Under the pieces are notes generated by a model, which was given only the letters and a program-made list of their open reading frames with translations, was not told the origin of the DNA and searched no databases. Shown here piece after piece: positions 5,542-12,102 of a DNA stretch of 12,178 bases; within the stretch, counting starts at the first letter, position 1, and each line of letters opens with the position of its first letter. The position numbers were made by a program, and so were the translations under genes. Source of the DNA: Planctomycetota bacterium (GTDB lineage Bacteria; Planctomycetota; Planctomycetia; Pirellulales; Lacipirellulaceae); the NCBI GenBank assembly GCA_022614705.1, contig JAKEIB010000254.1:1-12178 (forward strand). Direction: 5' to 3'.

Positions 5542-6819
5542 TCATCGCTTCTTAAACAAGGGCCCGCCATACTGAGCCGCGTCGCCCAATTGCTCTTCAA
5601 TCCGCAGCAATTGGTTGTATTTCGCCATGCGGTCGCTGCGCGACGCGCTGCCGGTCTTAATCTGGCCCGTGCTAAGCGCCACGGCCAGGTCGGCGATCGT
5701 GGAATCTTCCGTCTCGCCGCTGCGGTGGCTCATTACGTTCGTATAGCCGTTGCGGGCGCCCAACCGCACGGCTTCGATCGTCTCCGTGAGTGTGCCGATC
5801 TGATTCACCTTCACCAGCATGCTGTTCGCCACGCCCTCCTTGATGCCGCGCTCGAGCCGCTCCGTGTTCGTCACGAACAGGTCGTCGCCCACGAGTTGCA
5901 CGCGGTCCCCGAGCCGTTCGGTGAGCTTCTTCCAGCCGGCCCAGTCGTCCTCGCTGCAGCCGTCTTCGATCGAGCAGATAGGATACTTCTCGACCCAGCT
6001 GGCGAGCAGGTCGATCATGCCGGCCGAATCGAGCTCCCGGCCGTCGATTGTGTATTTCTTCGTCTTAGCGTCGTATAACTCGGTCGCGGCCACGTCCATC
6101 GCGATCCACACCTGTTTGCCAGGTTGATAGCCGGCCTTGTCGGTGGCTTCGAGAATGAGGTCGATAGCCGACGCGTTGTTCGGCAAATCGGGCGCGAAGC
6201 CGCCTTCGTCGCCAACCGCCGTATTGAGCTTCTTGCCCTTGAGCACGCTTTTGAGATGGTGGAAGATTTCGCAGCCGCAGCGCAGCGCGTCGCTGAACCG
6301 CTCGAAGCCCAACGGCATGACCATGAACTCTTGCACGTCGACGCTGTTATCCGCGTGCTGGCCGCCGTTGACGATGTTCATCATCGGCGCGGGCAACAGC
6401 CGGGCGTTGGAGCCGCCAACGTACCGATATAGCGGCAACTCGCAGTAACGGGCGGCCGCGTGGGCCGTCGCCAGCGACACGCCCAAGATCGCGTTGGCGC
6501 CGAGATTCTTCTTGTTCGGAGTGCCGTCGAGCTCGATCATCCGGTCGTCGACGGCCACTTGGCTTAACGCGTCCATGCCCACGAGCTCGTTGGCGATTTT
6601 GTCGTTCACGTTCGCCACGGCCTGCGACACGCCCTTGCCGAGGTAAAGCGACTTGTCACCATCCCGCAGCTCCCAGGCCTCGTGCACGCCGGTGCTAGCC
6701 CCGCTGGGCACCGCCGCTGTGCCCACTGTGTTGTCATCGAGCGTGACGTCGACCTCCACGGTCGGATTGCCGCGGCTGTCGAGAATTTGTCGGGCGTGAA
6801 TGTCAACGATCATGCTCAT
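5542..6819 (-). CDS. eno: Enolase (phosphopyruvate hydratase)
   Basis: This cytosolic glycolytic enzyme interconverts 2-phosphoglycerate and phosphoenolpyruvate and needs Mg2+. The 425-aa product spans the whole family: N-terminal HARQILDSRGNPTVEVDV, the mobile loop SGASTGVHEA (39-48), and GDEGGFAP with catalytic Glu205. Metal ligands appear as Asp242, Glu285 (SIEDG) and Asp312 (GDDLFVTN), catalytic Lys337 lies in VKVNQIGT, and the signature SHRSGETED is at 364-372. Length is normal (about 420-435). The frame is open back to 6972, but homology begins at MSMIVDIHARQ, so 6819 is chosen; Met at 6813 is nearly as good. No close ribosome binding site is seen. The gene heads a leftward block with two membrane-protein genes. 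Confidence 0.98.
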   Translation of the reverse strand: MSMIVDIHARQILDSRGNPTVEVDVTLDDNTVGTAAVPSGASTGVHEAWELRDGDKSLYLGKGVSQAVANVNDKIANELVGMDALSQVAVDDRMIELDGTPNKKNLGANAILGVSLATAHAAARYCELPLYRYVGGSNARLLPAPMMNIVNGGQHADNSVDVQEFMVMPLGFERFSDALRCGCEIFHHLKSVLKGKKLNTAVGDEGGFAPDLPNNASAIDLILEATDKAGYQPGKQVWIAMDVAATELYDAKTKKYTIDGRELDSAGMIDLLASWVEKYPICSIEDGCSEDDWAGWKKLTERLGDRVQLVGDDLFVTNTERLERGIKEGVANSMLVKVNQIGTLTETIEAVRLGARNGYTNVMSHRSGETEDSTIADLAVALSTGQIKTGSASRSDRMAKYNQLLRIEEQLGDAAQYGGPLFKKR

Positions 6820-6875
6820 GATTGAAAGCTGCCTTTCCGGGAAAACTGGACCAACTGCTATCGTCTGAAACCGCC

Positions 6876-6903
6876 ATTTTAGGCTTCGGGGCGTGGTTGT
6901 CGA
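6876..6903 (-). promoter_or_regulatory. Candidate eno promoter
   Basis: On the minus strand, TCGACA (6903-6898, 5 of 6 matches to TTGACA) and TAAAAT (6881-6876, 5 of 6 to TATAAT) are separated by 16 nt. A start near 6869 would leave a leader of about 50 nt before the enolase ATG. Position and matches make this one of the better promoter candidates in the window. Confidence 0.45.
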
Positions 6904-6926
6904 GCCGCCATCAAAGCACGCTAAAC

Positions 6927-6959
6927 CGCAAGCGGTGCTTGCGCGCAATTGGCGAATTG
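6927..6959. repeat. Two small dyads in the eno/OmpA divergent region
   Basis: CGCAAGC-GGT-GCTTGCG (6927-6943) is a 7-bp stem with a 3-nt loop. Next to it lies CAATT-GGCG-AATTG (6946-6959), a 5-bp dyad. They sit upstream of the eno promoter candidate and before the OmpA-like gene, so they could be operator sites or a remnant of a dispersed repeat. There is no direct evidence for either. Confidence 0.35.
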
Positions 6960-6977
6960 TCGGTGGCTTCAACGGCC

Positions 6978-7006
6978 TTGTCGCGGTAGCAGCGGCGTGC
7001 TAGTCT
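6978..7006 (+). promoter_or_regulatory. Weak candidate promoter for the OmpA-like gene
   Basis: TTGTCG (6978-6983) and TAGTCT (7001-7006) are 17 nt apart, and the -10 is preceded by TGC, giving an extended -10 of the form TGnTAnnnT. The -10 itself matches only 3 of 6, so this is tentative. Confidence 0.2.
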
Positions 7007-7069
7007 CCACCCGCTCTTCGCAAGGCGGAACGGCTGCCGCGTCGCTCGGCACCGTCGTTTTGCTTGTTG

Positions 7070-7948
7070 ATGGACCAACCGCGACAGGGACTCGTCGCTG
7101 TGTCACATGTATCCAATCGTCGAACGATCGGCGCGATATGGCTCGCGTTGTTGACACTTAGTGCCACCGGCTGCGGTGGACGATACGCGCTCACTCCCGC
7201 TGGGCAGCCGGCTGGCGTCACGCTTTCGCCCCAACAACAAACGGCCTTGGCCCAACAAACGCAGCAATACCAGCAGCGCGCCGCGTCGCTCGATCGCGAC
7301 AATCAAGAATTGGAATCGATGCTGGCTCAATCGCGTCAGCAAACTCAATTACTGCAAGAGCAGATTACCGCCACGCAGACGCAACTCCGCGACACGACCG
7401 ATCGGCTCGCCGCTGTGCAGGCCGACAACGACCTGTTGCGCAACAGAACCACCGCGCTGGCCGCCAGCGTACAAACGCGCAGCCAAGCCGAAATCCGCGC
7501 GAACAACAGCCTGCTGCGGAGCCTCACGATCACCAACATGCCGGGCATTAATGTCCGCCAAGACGGCGACGTGATCCGCATCGAGCTGCCAGGTGACCAG
7601 CTTTTCAACGTCGGCACCGCGCAGCCGAAGCTCGGCGCCGACGCGCTCTTGCGCACGATCGCCGTCGATCTCGCGCAGAATTATCCGCAGCAGCTCATCG
7701 GCATCGAAGGCCACACCGACGGCAGCCCGATGACCTCGCCGCAGTATCCCACCGATCAGCACCTGGCCGTCGCCCAGGCGATGGCTGTGTACGACGGACT
7801 CGCGCGCACCGGCGGCATGCCGCCCCGGCAGCTTTTCGTGGTGGGCCACGGCGCCAGCCATCCGCTCGTCTCGAACGGCACCGATGCCGGCCGTGCACGC
7901 AACCGCCGGATCGAGGTCGTGATCTATCCTGAGACGATCCAGCGCTAG
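7070..7948 (+). CDS. OmpA/MotB-family peptidoglycan-associated lipoprotein
   Basis: The 292-aa product has a lipoprotein signal with lipobox SATGC and acceptor Cys35. A Gln-rich region (about 53-135) with repeated Leu spacing should form a long coiled coil. A C-terminal OmpA-like domain (about 170-287) follows. In it GIEGHTDGSP (Asp217) and GRARNRRIEVVIYP (Asn278, Arg279) match the segments that bind the diaminopimelate of peptidoglycan in this family. The usual LSxxRA helix reads HLAVAQAMAV, with Gln in place of Arg. The expected role is anchoring an envelope membrane to the cell wall through a coiled-coil stalk. The ATG at 7070 is chosen over an in-frame TTG at 7064; a GTG at 7100 would also leave a usable signal. 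No ribosome binding site is seen. It is divergent from eno. Confidence 0.88.
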   Translation: MDQPRQGLVAVSHVSNRRTIGAIWLALLTLSATGCGGRYALTPAGQPAGVTLSPQQQTALAQQTQQYQQRAASLDRDNQELESMLAQSRQQTQLLQEQITATQTQLRDTTDRLAAVQADNDLLRNRTTALAASVQTRSQAEIRANNSLLRSLTITNMPGINVRQDGDVIRIELPGDQLFNVGTAQPKLGADALLRTIAVDLAQNYPQQLIGIEGHTDGSPMTSPQYPTDQHLAVAQAMAVYDGLARTGGMPPRQLFVVGHGASHPLVSNGTDAGRARNRRIEVVIYPETIQR

Positions 7949-7991
7949 CGCGAACCGACCGCGATTTCCGCCGTCTTGCGTCTTAGGTGCT

Positions 7992-8053
7992 GATGCTAGA
8001 TGCTAGATGCTGGATGCTCGATATCCAGCATCCAGCATCTAGCATCTAGCATC
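7992..8053. repeat. Loopless 62-bp palindrome of 7-bp units upstream of hisH
   Basis: The sequence runs GATGCTA, GATGCTA, GATGCTG, GATGCTC to a central GATATC and then mirrors itself. 30 of 31 base pairs match about a centre at 8022/8023, the only mismatch being 8019 with 8026. It ends 7 nt before the hisH ATG at 8061. No loop is present, so it would extrude as a cruciform or fold as a very long RNA hairpin directly in front of the gene. Same architecture as the 5390-5537 array, but a different heptamer. Confidence 0.95.
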
Positions 8054-8060
8054 CCTGCCC

Positions 8061-8666
8061 ATGCTCGCCATCATCGACTACGAAATGGGCAACCTTCGCA
8101 GCGTGCAGAAGGGGTTCGAACGCGTTGGGCATTCAGCAACGATTACGAGCGACCCAGCCGTGCTGGCCGAGGCGGATAAAATCGTGCTGCCCGGCGTCGG
8201 CGCGTTTCGCGATGCCATCGCCGCGCTGCGAGAGCGAAAACTGATCGAGCCGATCCGCAAGGCGATCGACGCCGGAAAACCGTTTCTTGGCATCTGCCTC
8301 GGTTTGCAACTCCTGTTCGACAAGAGCTACGAAGACGGTGAGTACGAAGGCCTCGGCGTATTGCCAGGCGAAGTCGTGCGCTTCCGCGTTCCGTCCGAAT
8401 ACAAAGTGCCGCACATGGGTTGGAACCAGGTGCAGTTCTGCCGACGCCCGCCGATCTTCGATGGCGTCGCGGACCGCGCGCATTTCTATTTCGTGCACTC
8501 GTACTATGTAGTGCCGACCGATGCATCCGTCATCGCCACGGAAACCGAATACCCGCGCTTGTTCTGCTCGAGTATCTGGCAGGATAATCTCTTCGCAGTG
8601 CAGTTCCACCCAGAGAAAAGCCAATCCGTCGGCCTGCACGTCTTGAAGAACTTCGCAGAACTCTAG
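8061..8666 (+). CDS. hisH: Imidazole glycerol phosphate synthase, glutaminase subunit HisH
   Basis: HisH releases ammonia from glutamine and channels it to HisF, which closes the imidazole ring of histidine and yields AICAR. The 201-aa product is a complete class I amidotransferase: MLAIIDYEMGNLRSV at the start, the oxyanion strand PGVGAF (44-49), nucleophile Cys79 in GICLGLQ, MGWNQV (119-124), and His183/Glu185 in QFHPEKSQ. The ATG is fixed by the conserved N-terminus. There is no ribosome binding site: a 62-bp palindrome ends 7 nt upstream. The TAG stop overlaps the first bases of another hairpin. hisA is the next gene, 295 bp on; the partner hisF is not in the window. Confidence 0.97.
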   Translation: MLAIIDYEMGNLRSVQKGFERVGHSATITSDPAVLAEADKIVLPGVGAFRDAIAALRERKLIEPIRKAIDAGKPFLGICLGLQLLFDKSYEDGEYEGLGVLPGEVVRFRVPSEYKVPHMGWNQVQFCRRPPIFDGVADRAHFYFVHSYYVVPTDASVIATETEYPRLFCSSIWQDNLFAVQFHPEKSQSVGLHVLKNFAEL

Positions 8667-8718
8667 CCGCGCAGCGGCGACACAAAATGAGCTATGTTTA
8701 TGTCGCCGCTGCGCGGCT
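8665..8718. repeat. Hairpin at the 3' end of hisH
   Basis: The arms 8665-8682 and 8701-8718 are an 18-bp perfect inverted repeat (AGCCGCGCAGCGGCGACA and its complement) around an 18-nt loop. The left arm begins inside the hisH TAG stop codon. It could end or protect the hisH transcript, but no T run follows, so it is not a classical terminator. A third partial copy of the arm (14 bp exact, GCCGCTGCGCGGCT) lies within 8771-8787. Confidence 0.9.
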
Positions 8719-8741
8719 TTGGGATGACGGCGCAACGAATT

Positions 8742-8787
8742 CCGTGGGTTGACACCCACGGCTAAGCGATGCCGCCGCTGCGCGGCT
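8742..8787. repeat. Second hairpin and extra arm copy in the hisH-hisA gap
   Basis: CCGTGGGT-TGAC-ACCCACGG (8742-8761) is a perfect 8-bp stem with a 4-nt loop, of a type I recall as dispersed in planctomycete genomes. It lies between the right arm of the preceding hairpin and a further copy of that arm at 8771-8787. The gap therefore looks like two nested repeat insertions. Confidence 0.8.
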
Positions 8788-8869
8788 GAGCCGGTAGTTT
8801 TGTGACGTGACCTTCGAGTACCACTTGTGCGCAAATGCTTGCGGCACAGCCCTTTGCTATCCCTGGCCC

Positions 8870-8898
8870 TTGTCACGCGCTCGCCGCTGTGCCATATT
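8870..8898 (+). promoter_or_regulatory. Candidate hisA promoter
   Basis: TTGTCA (8870-8875, 5 of 6) and CATATT (8893-8898, 4 of 6) are separated by 17 nt. The predicted start near 8905 would leave a leader of about 57 nt before the hisA ATG. Its presence fits hisA being transcribed separately from hisH. Confidence 0.35.
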
Positions 8899-8961
8899 CT
8901 GTGTTTCTCACTTTTCCAAGATCCGGATTTCAATTCGGGCCAATTCGACGGAACGCGTGCC

Positions 8962-9693
8962 ATGCAAATCTGGCCGGCGATAGACCTCCGCGGCGGTAAA
9001 TGCGTACGCCTGCGGCAGGGCGATTACCAGCAGGAAACCGTGTTCGCCGAGGACCCGGCGGCGGTTGCCCGGCAGTTCGCCGAGCATGGAGCGAAACACC
9101 TGCACATCGTCGACCTGGAAGGCGCCCGCGAAGGCCTGCCCGTCAACCTGCCAAGCGTGCAGGACATTTTGGAAGCCGTCGACATCGAGTGCGAGCTGGG
9201 CGGCGGCATTCGCGACGAGCAATCGATTGCCGAACTGCTCGATTTCGGCCTGAATCGACTCGTCGTCGGTACCTCGGCAATTGTCGATCCCGATTGGTTT
9301 CGGCACATGTGCCGTCAATTTCCAGGGAAGTTGGTGTTGGGTATCGACGCCCGCGACGGCCTCGCCGCCACCGACGGCTGGCTGACCACAACGGCAATTA
9401 CAGCTCTCGACCTGGCCCGGCAGTTCGACGACGAGCCGCTGGCCGCAATCATCTACACCGATATCGCCACCGACGGCATGCTTCGCGGGCCAAACTTGCT
9501 CGCGATGGCGCAGATGCAGGCCGCGGTGAAACTGCCGGTGATTGCCTCCGGCGGCGTGACCACGACGGCCGACGTCGCCCGGCTCGCCGCCGCCGGGTTG
9601 GCAGGTTGCATCATTGGACGCGCTTTATACGAAGGCACACTGAAGCTCGCCGACGCGCTGCGAATCGCACAAATCGACAAGATCAGTAGGTAG
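8962..9693 (+). CDS. hisA: ProFAR isomerase HisA
   Basis: HisA is a TIM-barrel enzyme of histidine synthesis that isomerises ProFAR to PRFAR, the substrate of HisF-HisH. The 243-aa product starts MQIWPAIDLRGGKCVRLRQGD with the catalytic Asp8. It continues with the phosphate-binding ELGGGIRD (78-85), the second catalytic Asp129 in LGIDARDG, Thr166 in YTDIATDGM, and the C-terminal phosphate loops ASGGV and GCIIGRALYEG. VDLEGAREG and the absence of HisF-specific features favour HisA. The frame is open back to 8827, but the family N-terminus sets the start at 8962. Only a partial GGA precedes it. Together with hisH it supplies two steps of one pathway, although they are separated by repeats. Confidence 0.96.
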   Translation: MQIWPAIDLRGGKCVRLRQGDYQQETVFAEDPAAVARQFAEHGAKHLHIVDLEGAREGLPVNLPSVQDILEAVDIECELGGGIRDEQSIAELLDFGLNRLVVGTSAIVDPDWFRHMCRQFPGKLVLGIDARDGLAATDGWLTTTAITALDLARQFDDEPLAAIIYTDIATDGMLRGPNLLAMAQMQAAVKLPVIASGGVTTTADVARLAAAGLAGCIIGRALYEGTLKLADALRIAQIDKISR

Positions 9694-9712
9694 GTGGGGT
9701 GAGTATCCGTAA

Positions 9713-9775
9713 CCGGCGACCCCTTGGGATCGCGGCGAGTTAAAGTGGTAAGCCGCGACCCCCACGGGTCGCCGG
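9713..9775. repeat. Palindrome between hisA and fusA2
   Basis: The arms 9713-9736 and 9752-9775 (24 bp, 21 pairs) enclose a 15-nt loop. The outer part reads CCGGCGACCC and its complement. It starts 19 bp after the hisA stop and ends 48 bp before the fusA2 start. There is no T run. I recall similar CCGGCGACCC elements as dispersed repeats in planctomycetes. Confidence 0.85.
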
Positions 9776-9823
9776 CGGAATACTTGCTCACTTGCTCGCT
9801 ACTCAGAGAATCACGGAGTAATC

Positions 9824-11914
9824 ATGCCGAAAAATGTCGACGACATCCGCAACATTGTTGTTTGCGGACATGGCTCATCAGGCAAAACCACCCTCATTGA
9901 TCACCTCCTCGTAAAGACGGGCGCCGTCAGCGGCCAGCCCAGCGTCGATAACGGAACGAGCATCTGTGATTTCGACGAAGAGGAAAAGCACCACAAGCAC
10001 TCGGTCGAGGCCTCGATCGTCCACTTCGACCACGCTGGTAAGCGATTCAACGTCATCGACACGCCCGGCTATCCCGATCTCATCGGCCAAACGATCGGCG
10101 CGCTGCGCGCGGCGGAAACGGCCATCATCGCCATCGACGCCCACGCCGGCATTAAGGTCAACACGCGCCGCGTGTGGCAAGAGTCGGGCGACGCAGGCCT
10201 GGGACGCATCCTCTGCATCACGAAGCTCGATGCCGACAACATCAACTTTTCGGGCCTCATCGATTCGATCAAGGAAGTGTTCGGCACGCAGTGCGCACTA
10301 TTCAATGTACCGATCGGCCACGGCCACGAATTGAAGGGCGTCGTGAGCACACTCGATCCGCCCAAGGACGCTGCCGGCGCGCTCATCAATCCGGCCGAGC
10401 TGAGCGAATCAGTGATCGAATCGATCATCGAGGCGGACGAAGCCGTCATGGAAAAATACCTCGAGGGCGAGATGCCGTCGAAAGAAGAGCTGCAGCGACT
10501 GTGTGCCGAAGCCGTACGGCAGGGCACGCTCACGCCGATCGTCTGCGTCTCGACCAAGATGGGTGTTGGCCTGGATGAGCTTCTGGCCGTGCTGGTGCAG
10601 GCTGCGCTGCCGCCGTCGGCCGTACCCCGCAGCGGCAAAAAGGACGGCGACGACGTCACGCTCAAGACCGACGCCAACGCGCCGCTGGCGGCGCAAGTGT
10701 TCAAGACGCGCATCGACCCGTTCGTCCAACGGCTGAGCTACATCCGCGTGTTCTCGGGCACGATGAAAAAGGACAGCACGTTGCAGTCGCCGGGCGCCCG
10801 CAAAGGCATCAAGATCGGCCCGCTCCTTTCCGTGCAGGCTGATAAGACGACGCCCGTCGATCAAGCCATCGCGGGCGAGATCGTCGCCGTCGCCAAGACT
10901 GAGGACTTGCACACCGGCACGTCGCTTGGCGAAGTCGAACTGCCGCCCATCAAATTCCCAACGCCAATGGTCGGCCTGGCCGTCGCCCCCAAAGCGCGCG
11001 GCGACGAAACGAAGCTCTCCGGCGCTCTGCACAAGATCACCGAGGAGGACCGCACCGTCCACCTCGAGCACGACCAGGAAACCAAGGAGATGGTACTCAC
11101 CGGCATGAGCGAACTGCATCTCCAACTGCTTCGAGAGCGCCTCAAGCGTCGCGACAAGGTCGAAGTCGAAACGCACGAGCCGAAAATTCCGTATCGCGAA
11201 ACGATTCAGGCCAACGGCGACGGCAGCTATCGACACAAGAAGCAGTCCGGCGGCTCCGGGCAGTTCGGCGAAGTCCACATCCGTATGTATCCGTTTCCCG
11301 AGGGAAGCGATCCCGACGAGTTCGCCACCAAGGAGCGATTTCCGCAGCTCAAGAATAAGCACTTTCACGAGAAGAACAATTTTCTCTGGGTCGATACGGT
11401 CGTTGGCGGCTCGATCCCCGGCAATTTCATGCCGGCCATCGAAAAGGGCTTTTTGGAGAAAATCAGCTCGGGCGTGGTCGCGGGTTACCCCGTGCAGAAC
11501 ATCTGCGTCGAAGTGCACTTCGGCAAGGACCACCCCGTCGACTCCAACGAAACGGCCTTCCGCATTGCCGGCCGGCAGGCGTTCGCCAACGTGTTCCGCG
11601 AGGCCCGCCCGAGCCTGCTCGAGCCGATCGTGAAGCTGCACGTTACCGTGCCCGTCGGCAACGTCGGCGACGTTTCGAGCGATCTCTCCGGCCGTCGCGG
11701 CCAGATGGTCGGCATGGACTCCGCCGGCGGCGGCATGACCACGGTCGAAGCCACCGCGCCGCTGGCCGAGGTGATGACCTACGCCCGCACGCTCTCCTCG
11801 ATGACCGGCGGCCAGGGCAGCTACACGATGGAATTCTGCCGCTACGACGTCGTGCCGCCCAACGTCCAGCAGCAAATCATTGCTAAAGCCAAATTAAAAG
11901 TAGAGGAAGAGTAA
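9824..11914 (+). CDS. fusA2: Elongation factor G paralogue, EF-G2 type
   Basis: This translational GTPase of 696 aa has the full EF-G domain order: G domain (1-about 265), beta-barrel domain II (about 285-375), domain III (about 382-450), domain IV (about 455-600, with YRHKKQSGGSGQFGEV) and domain V (about 603-690, with GDVSSDLSGRRGQMVGM). G motifs are GHGSSGKTT (15-23), DTPG (79-82), TKLD (133-136) and VSTK (242-245). Compared with standard EF-G, the histidine after DTPG is Tyr83, NKxD is TKLD, and switch I lacks RGITI. These traits mark the EF-G2 group (as in Thermus EF-G-2), whose members bind ribosomes but have unsettled roles. Residues about 491-520 look like a Lys/Phe-rich extra segment in domain IV. 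GGAG at 9815-9818 supports the start. No str-operon genes adjoin it. Confidence 0.93.
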   Translation: MPKNVDDIRNIVVCGHGSSGKTTLIDHLLVKTGAVSGQPSVDNGTSICDFDEEEKHHKHSVEASIVHFDHAGKRFNVIDTPGYPDLIGQTIGALRAAETAIIAIDAHAGIKVNTRRVWQESGDAGLGRILCITKLDADNINFSGLIDSIKEVFGTQCALFNVPIGHGHELKGVVSTLDPPKDAAGALINPAELSESVIESIIEADEAVMEKYLEGEMPSKEELQRLCAEAVRQGTLTPIVCVSTKMGVGLDELLAVLVQAALPPSAVPRSGKKDGDDVTLKTDANAPLAAQVFKTRIDPFVQRLSYIRVFSGTMKKDSTLQSPGARKGIKIGPLLSVQADKTTPVDQAIAGEIVAVAKTEDLHTGTSLGEVELPPIKFPTPMVGLAVAPKARGDETKLSGALHKITEEDRTVHLEHDQETKEMVLTGMSELHLQLLRERLKRRDKVEVETHEPKIPYRETIQANGDGSYRHKKQSGGSGQFGEVHIRMYPFPEGSDPDEFATKERFPQLKNKHFHEKNNFLWVDTVVGGSIPGNFMPAIEKGFLEKISSGVVAGYPVQNICVEVHFGKDHPVDSNETAFRIAGRQAFANVFREARPSLLEPIVKLHVTVPVGNVGDVSSDLSGRRGQMVGMDSAGGGMTTVEATAPLAEVMTYARTLSSMTGGQGSYTMEFCRYDVVPPNVQQQIIAKAKLKVEEE

Positions 11915-11928
11915 CATTGTCATCGTGC

Positions 11929-11989
11929 GAATCCTGAAAGGATTCAATAGTTTAGCCCAGGGTTGGTCGCGTAAGCGACCTACCCTGGG
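11929..11989. repeat. Two hairpins directly after fusA2
   Basis: GAATCC-TGAAA-GGATTC (11929-11945) is a 6-bp stem. The next is CCCAGGGT (11956-11963) with ACCCTGGG (11982-11989), plus an inner stem GGTCGC/GCGACC (11965-11970 with 11975-11980) closed by a GTAA loop, which as RNA is a GNRA tetraloop; a single T-T mismatch separates the two stems. They begin 14 bp after the fusA2 stop and could protect or end its transcript. Confidence 0.85.
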
Positions 11990-12006
11990 AAACAGCGCGC
12001 AAACGC

Positions 12007-12064
12007 ATCAACCCTGAAAGGGTTGCATCGTGCAGTTCAATGATGCAACCCTTTCAGGGTTGAT
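12007..12064. repeat. Nested inverted repeat with TGAAA-loop hairpins
   Basis: Arms 12007-12029 and 12042-12064 are a perfect 23-bp inverted repeat around a 12-nt loop. Each arm is itself a small hairpin, CAACCC-TGAAA-GGGTTG at 12009-12025 and its mirror image. The TGAAA loop is the same as in the hairpin at 11929-11945, so these are related elements in both orientations. Alternative foldings (one long stem or two short ones) are mutually exclusive. Confidence 0.9.
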
Positions 12065-12086
12065 ATTAAATGTAGAACCACTACTG

Positions 12087-12102
12087 TCCGGCTAACGCCG
12101 GA
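12087..12102. repeat. Short palindrome near the right edge
   Basis: TCCGGC-TAAC-GCCGGA is a perfect 6-bp stem with a 4-nt loop. It is the last of the hairpins after fusA2. In 12103-12178 I see no recognisable gene or site. Short open frames reach the right edge on the minus strand but match nothing I know. Confidence 0.7.

Noticed and set aside
6820..6972. N-terminal extension of enolase by 51 residues
   Set aside because: Enolase homology starts at MSMIVDIHARQ; the extension covers the promoter candidate and has no family match.
5390..8053. CRISPR-like arrays at the heptamer repeats
   Set aside because: The units are 7 bp with no spacers and are arranged as inverted arms; no cas genes are present.
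8827..8961. N-terminal extension of HisA by 45 residues
   Set aside because: HisA begins with its first barrel strand at MQIWPAIDLRGG; the extension overlaps the promoter candidate.
8133..8963. 276-codon open frame on the minus strand across hisH and the gap
   Set aside because: It is antisense to hisH and reads through the hairpin repeats, so the openness reflects codon bias of hisH and repeat sequence.
10409..11875. 488-codon open frame on the minus strand across fusA2
   Set aside because: It is a shadow of fusA2: it shows no domain, and the plus-strand frame carries all EF-G motifs.
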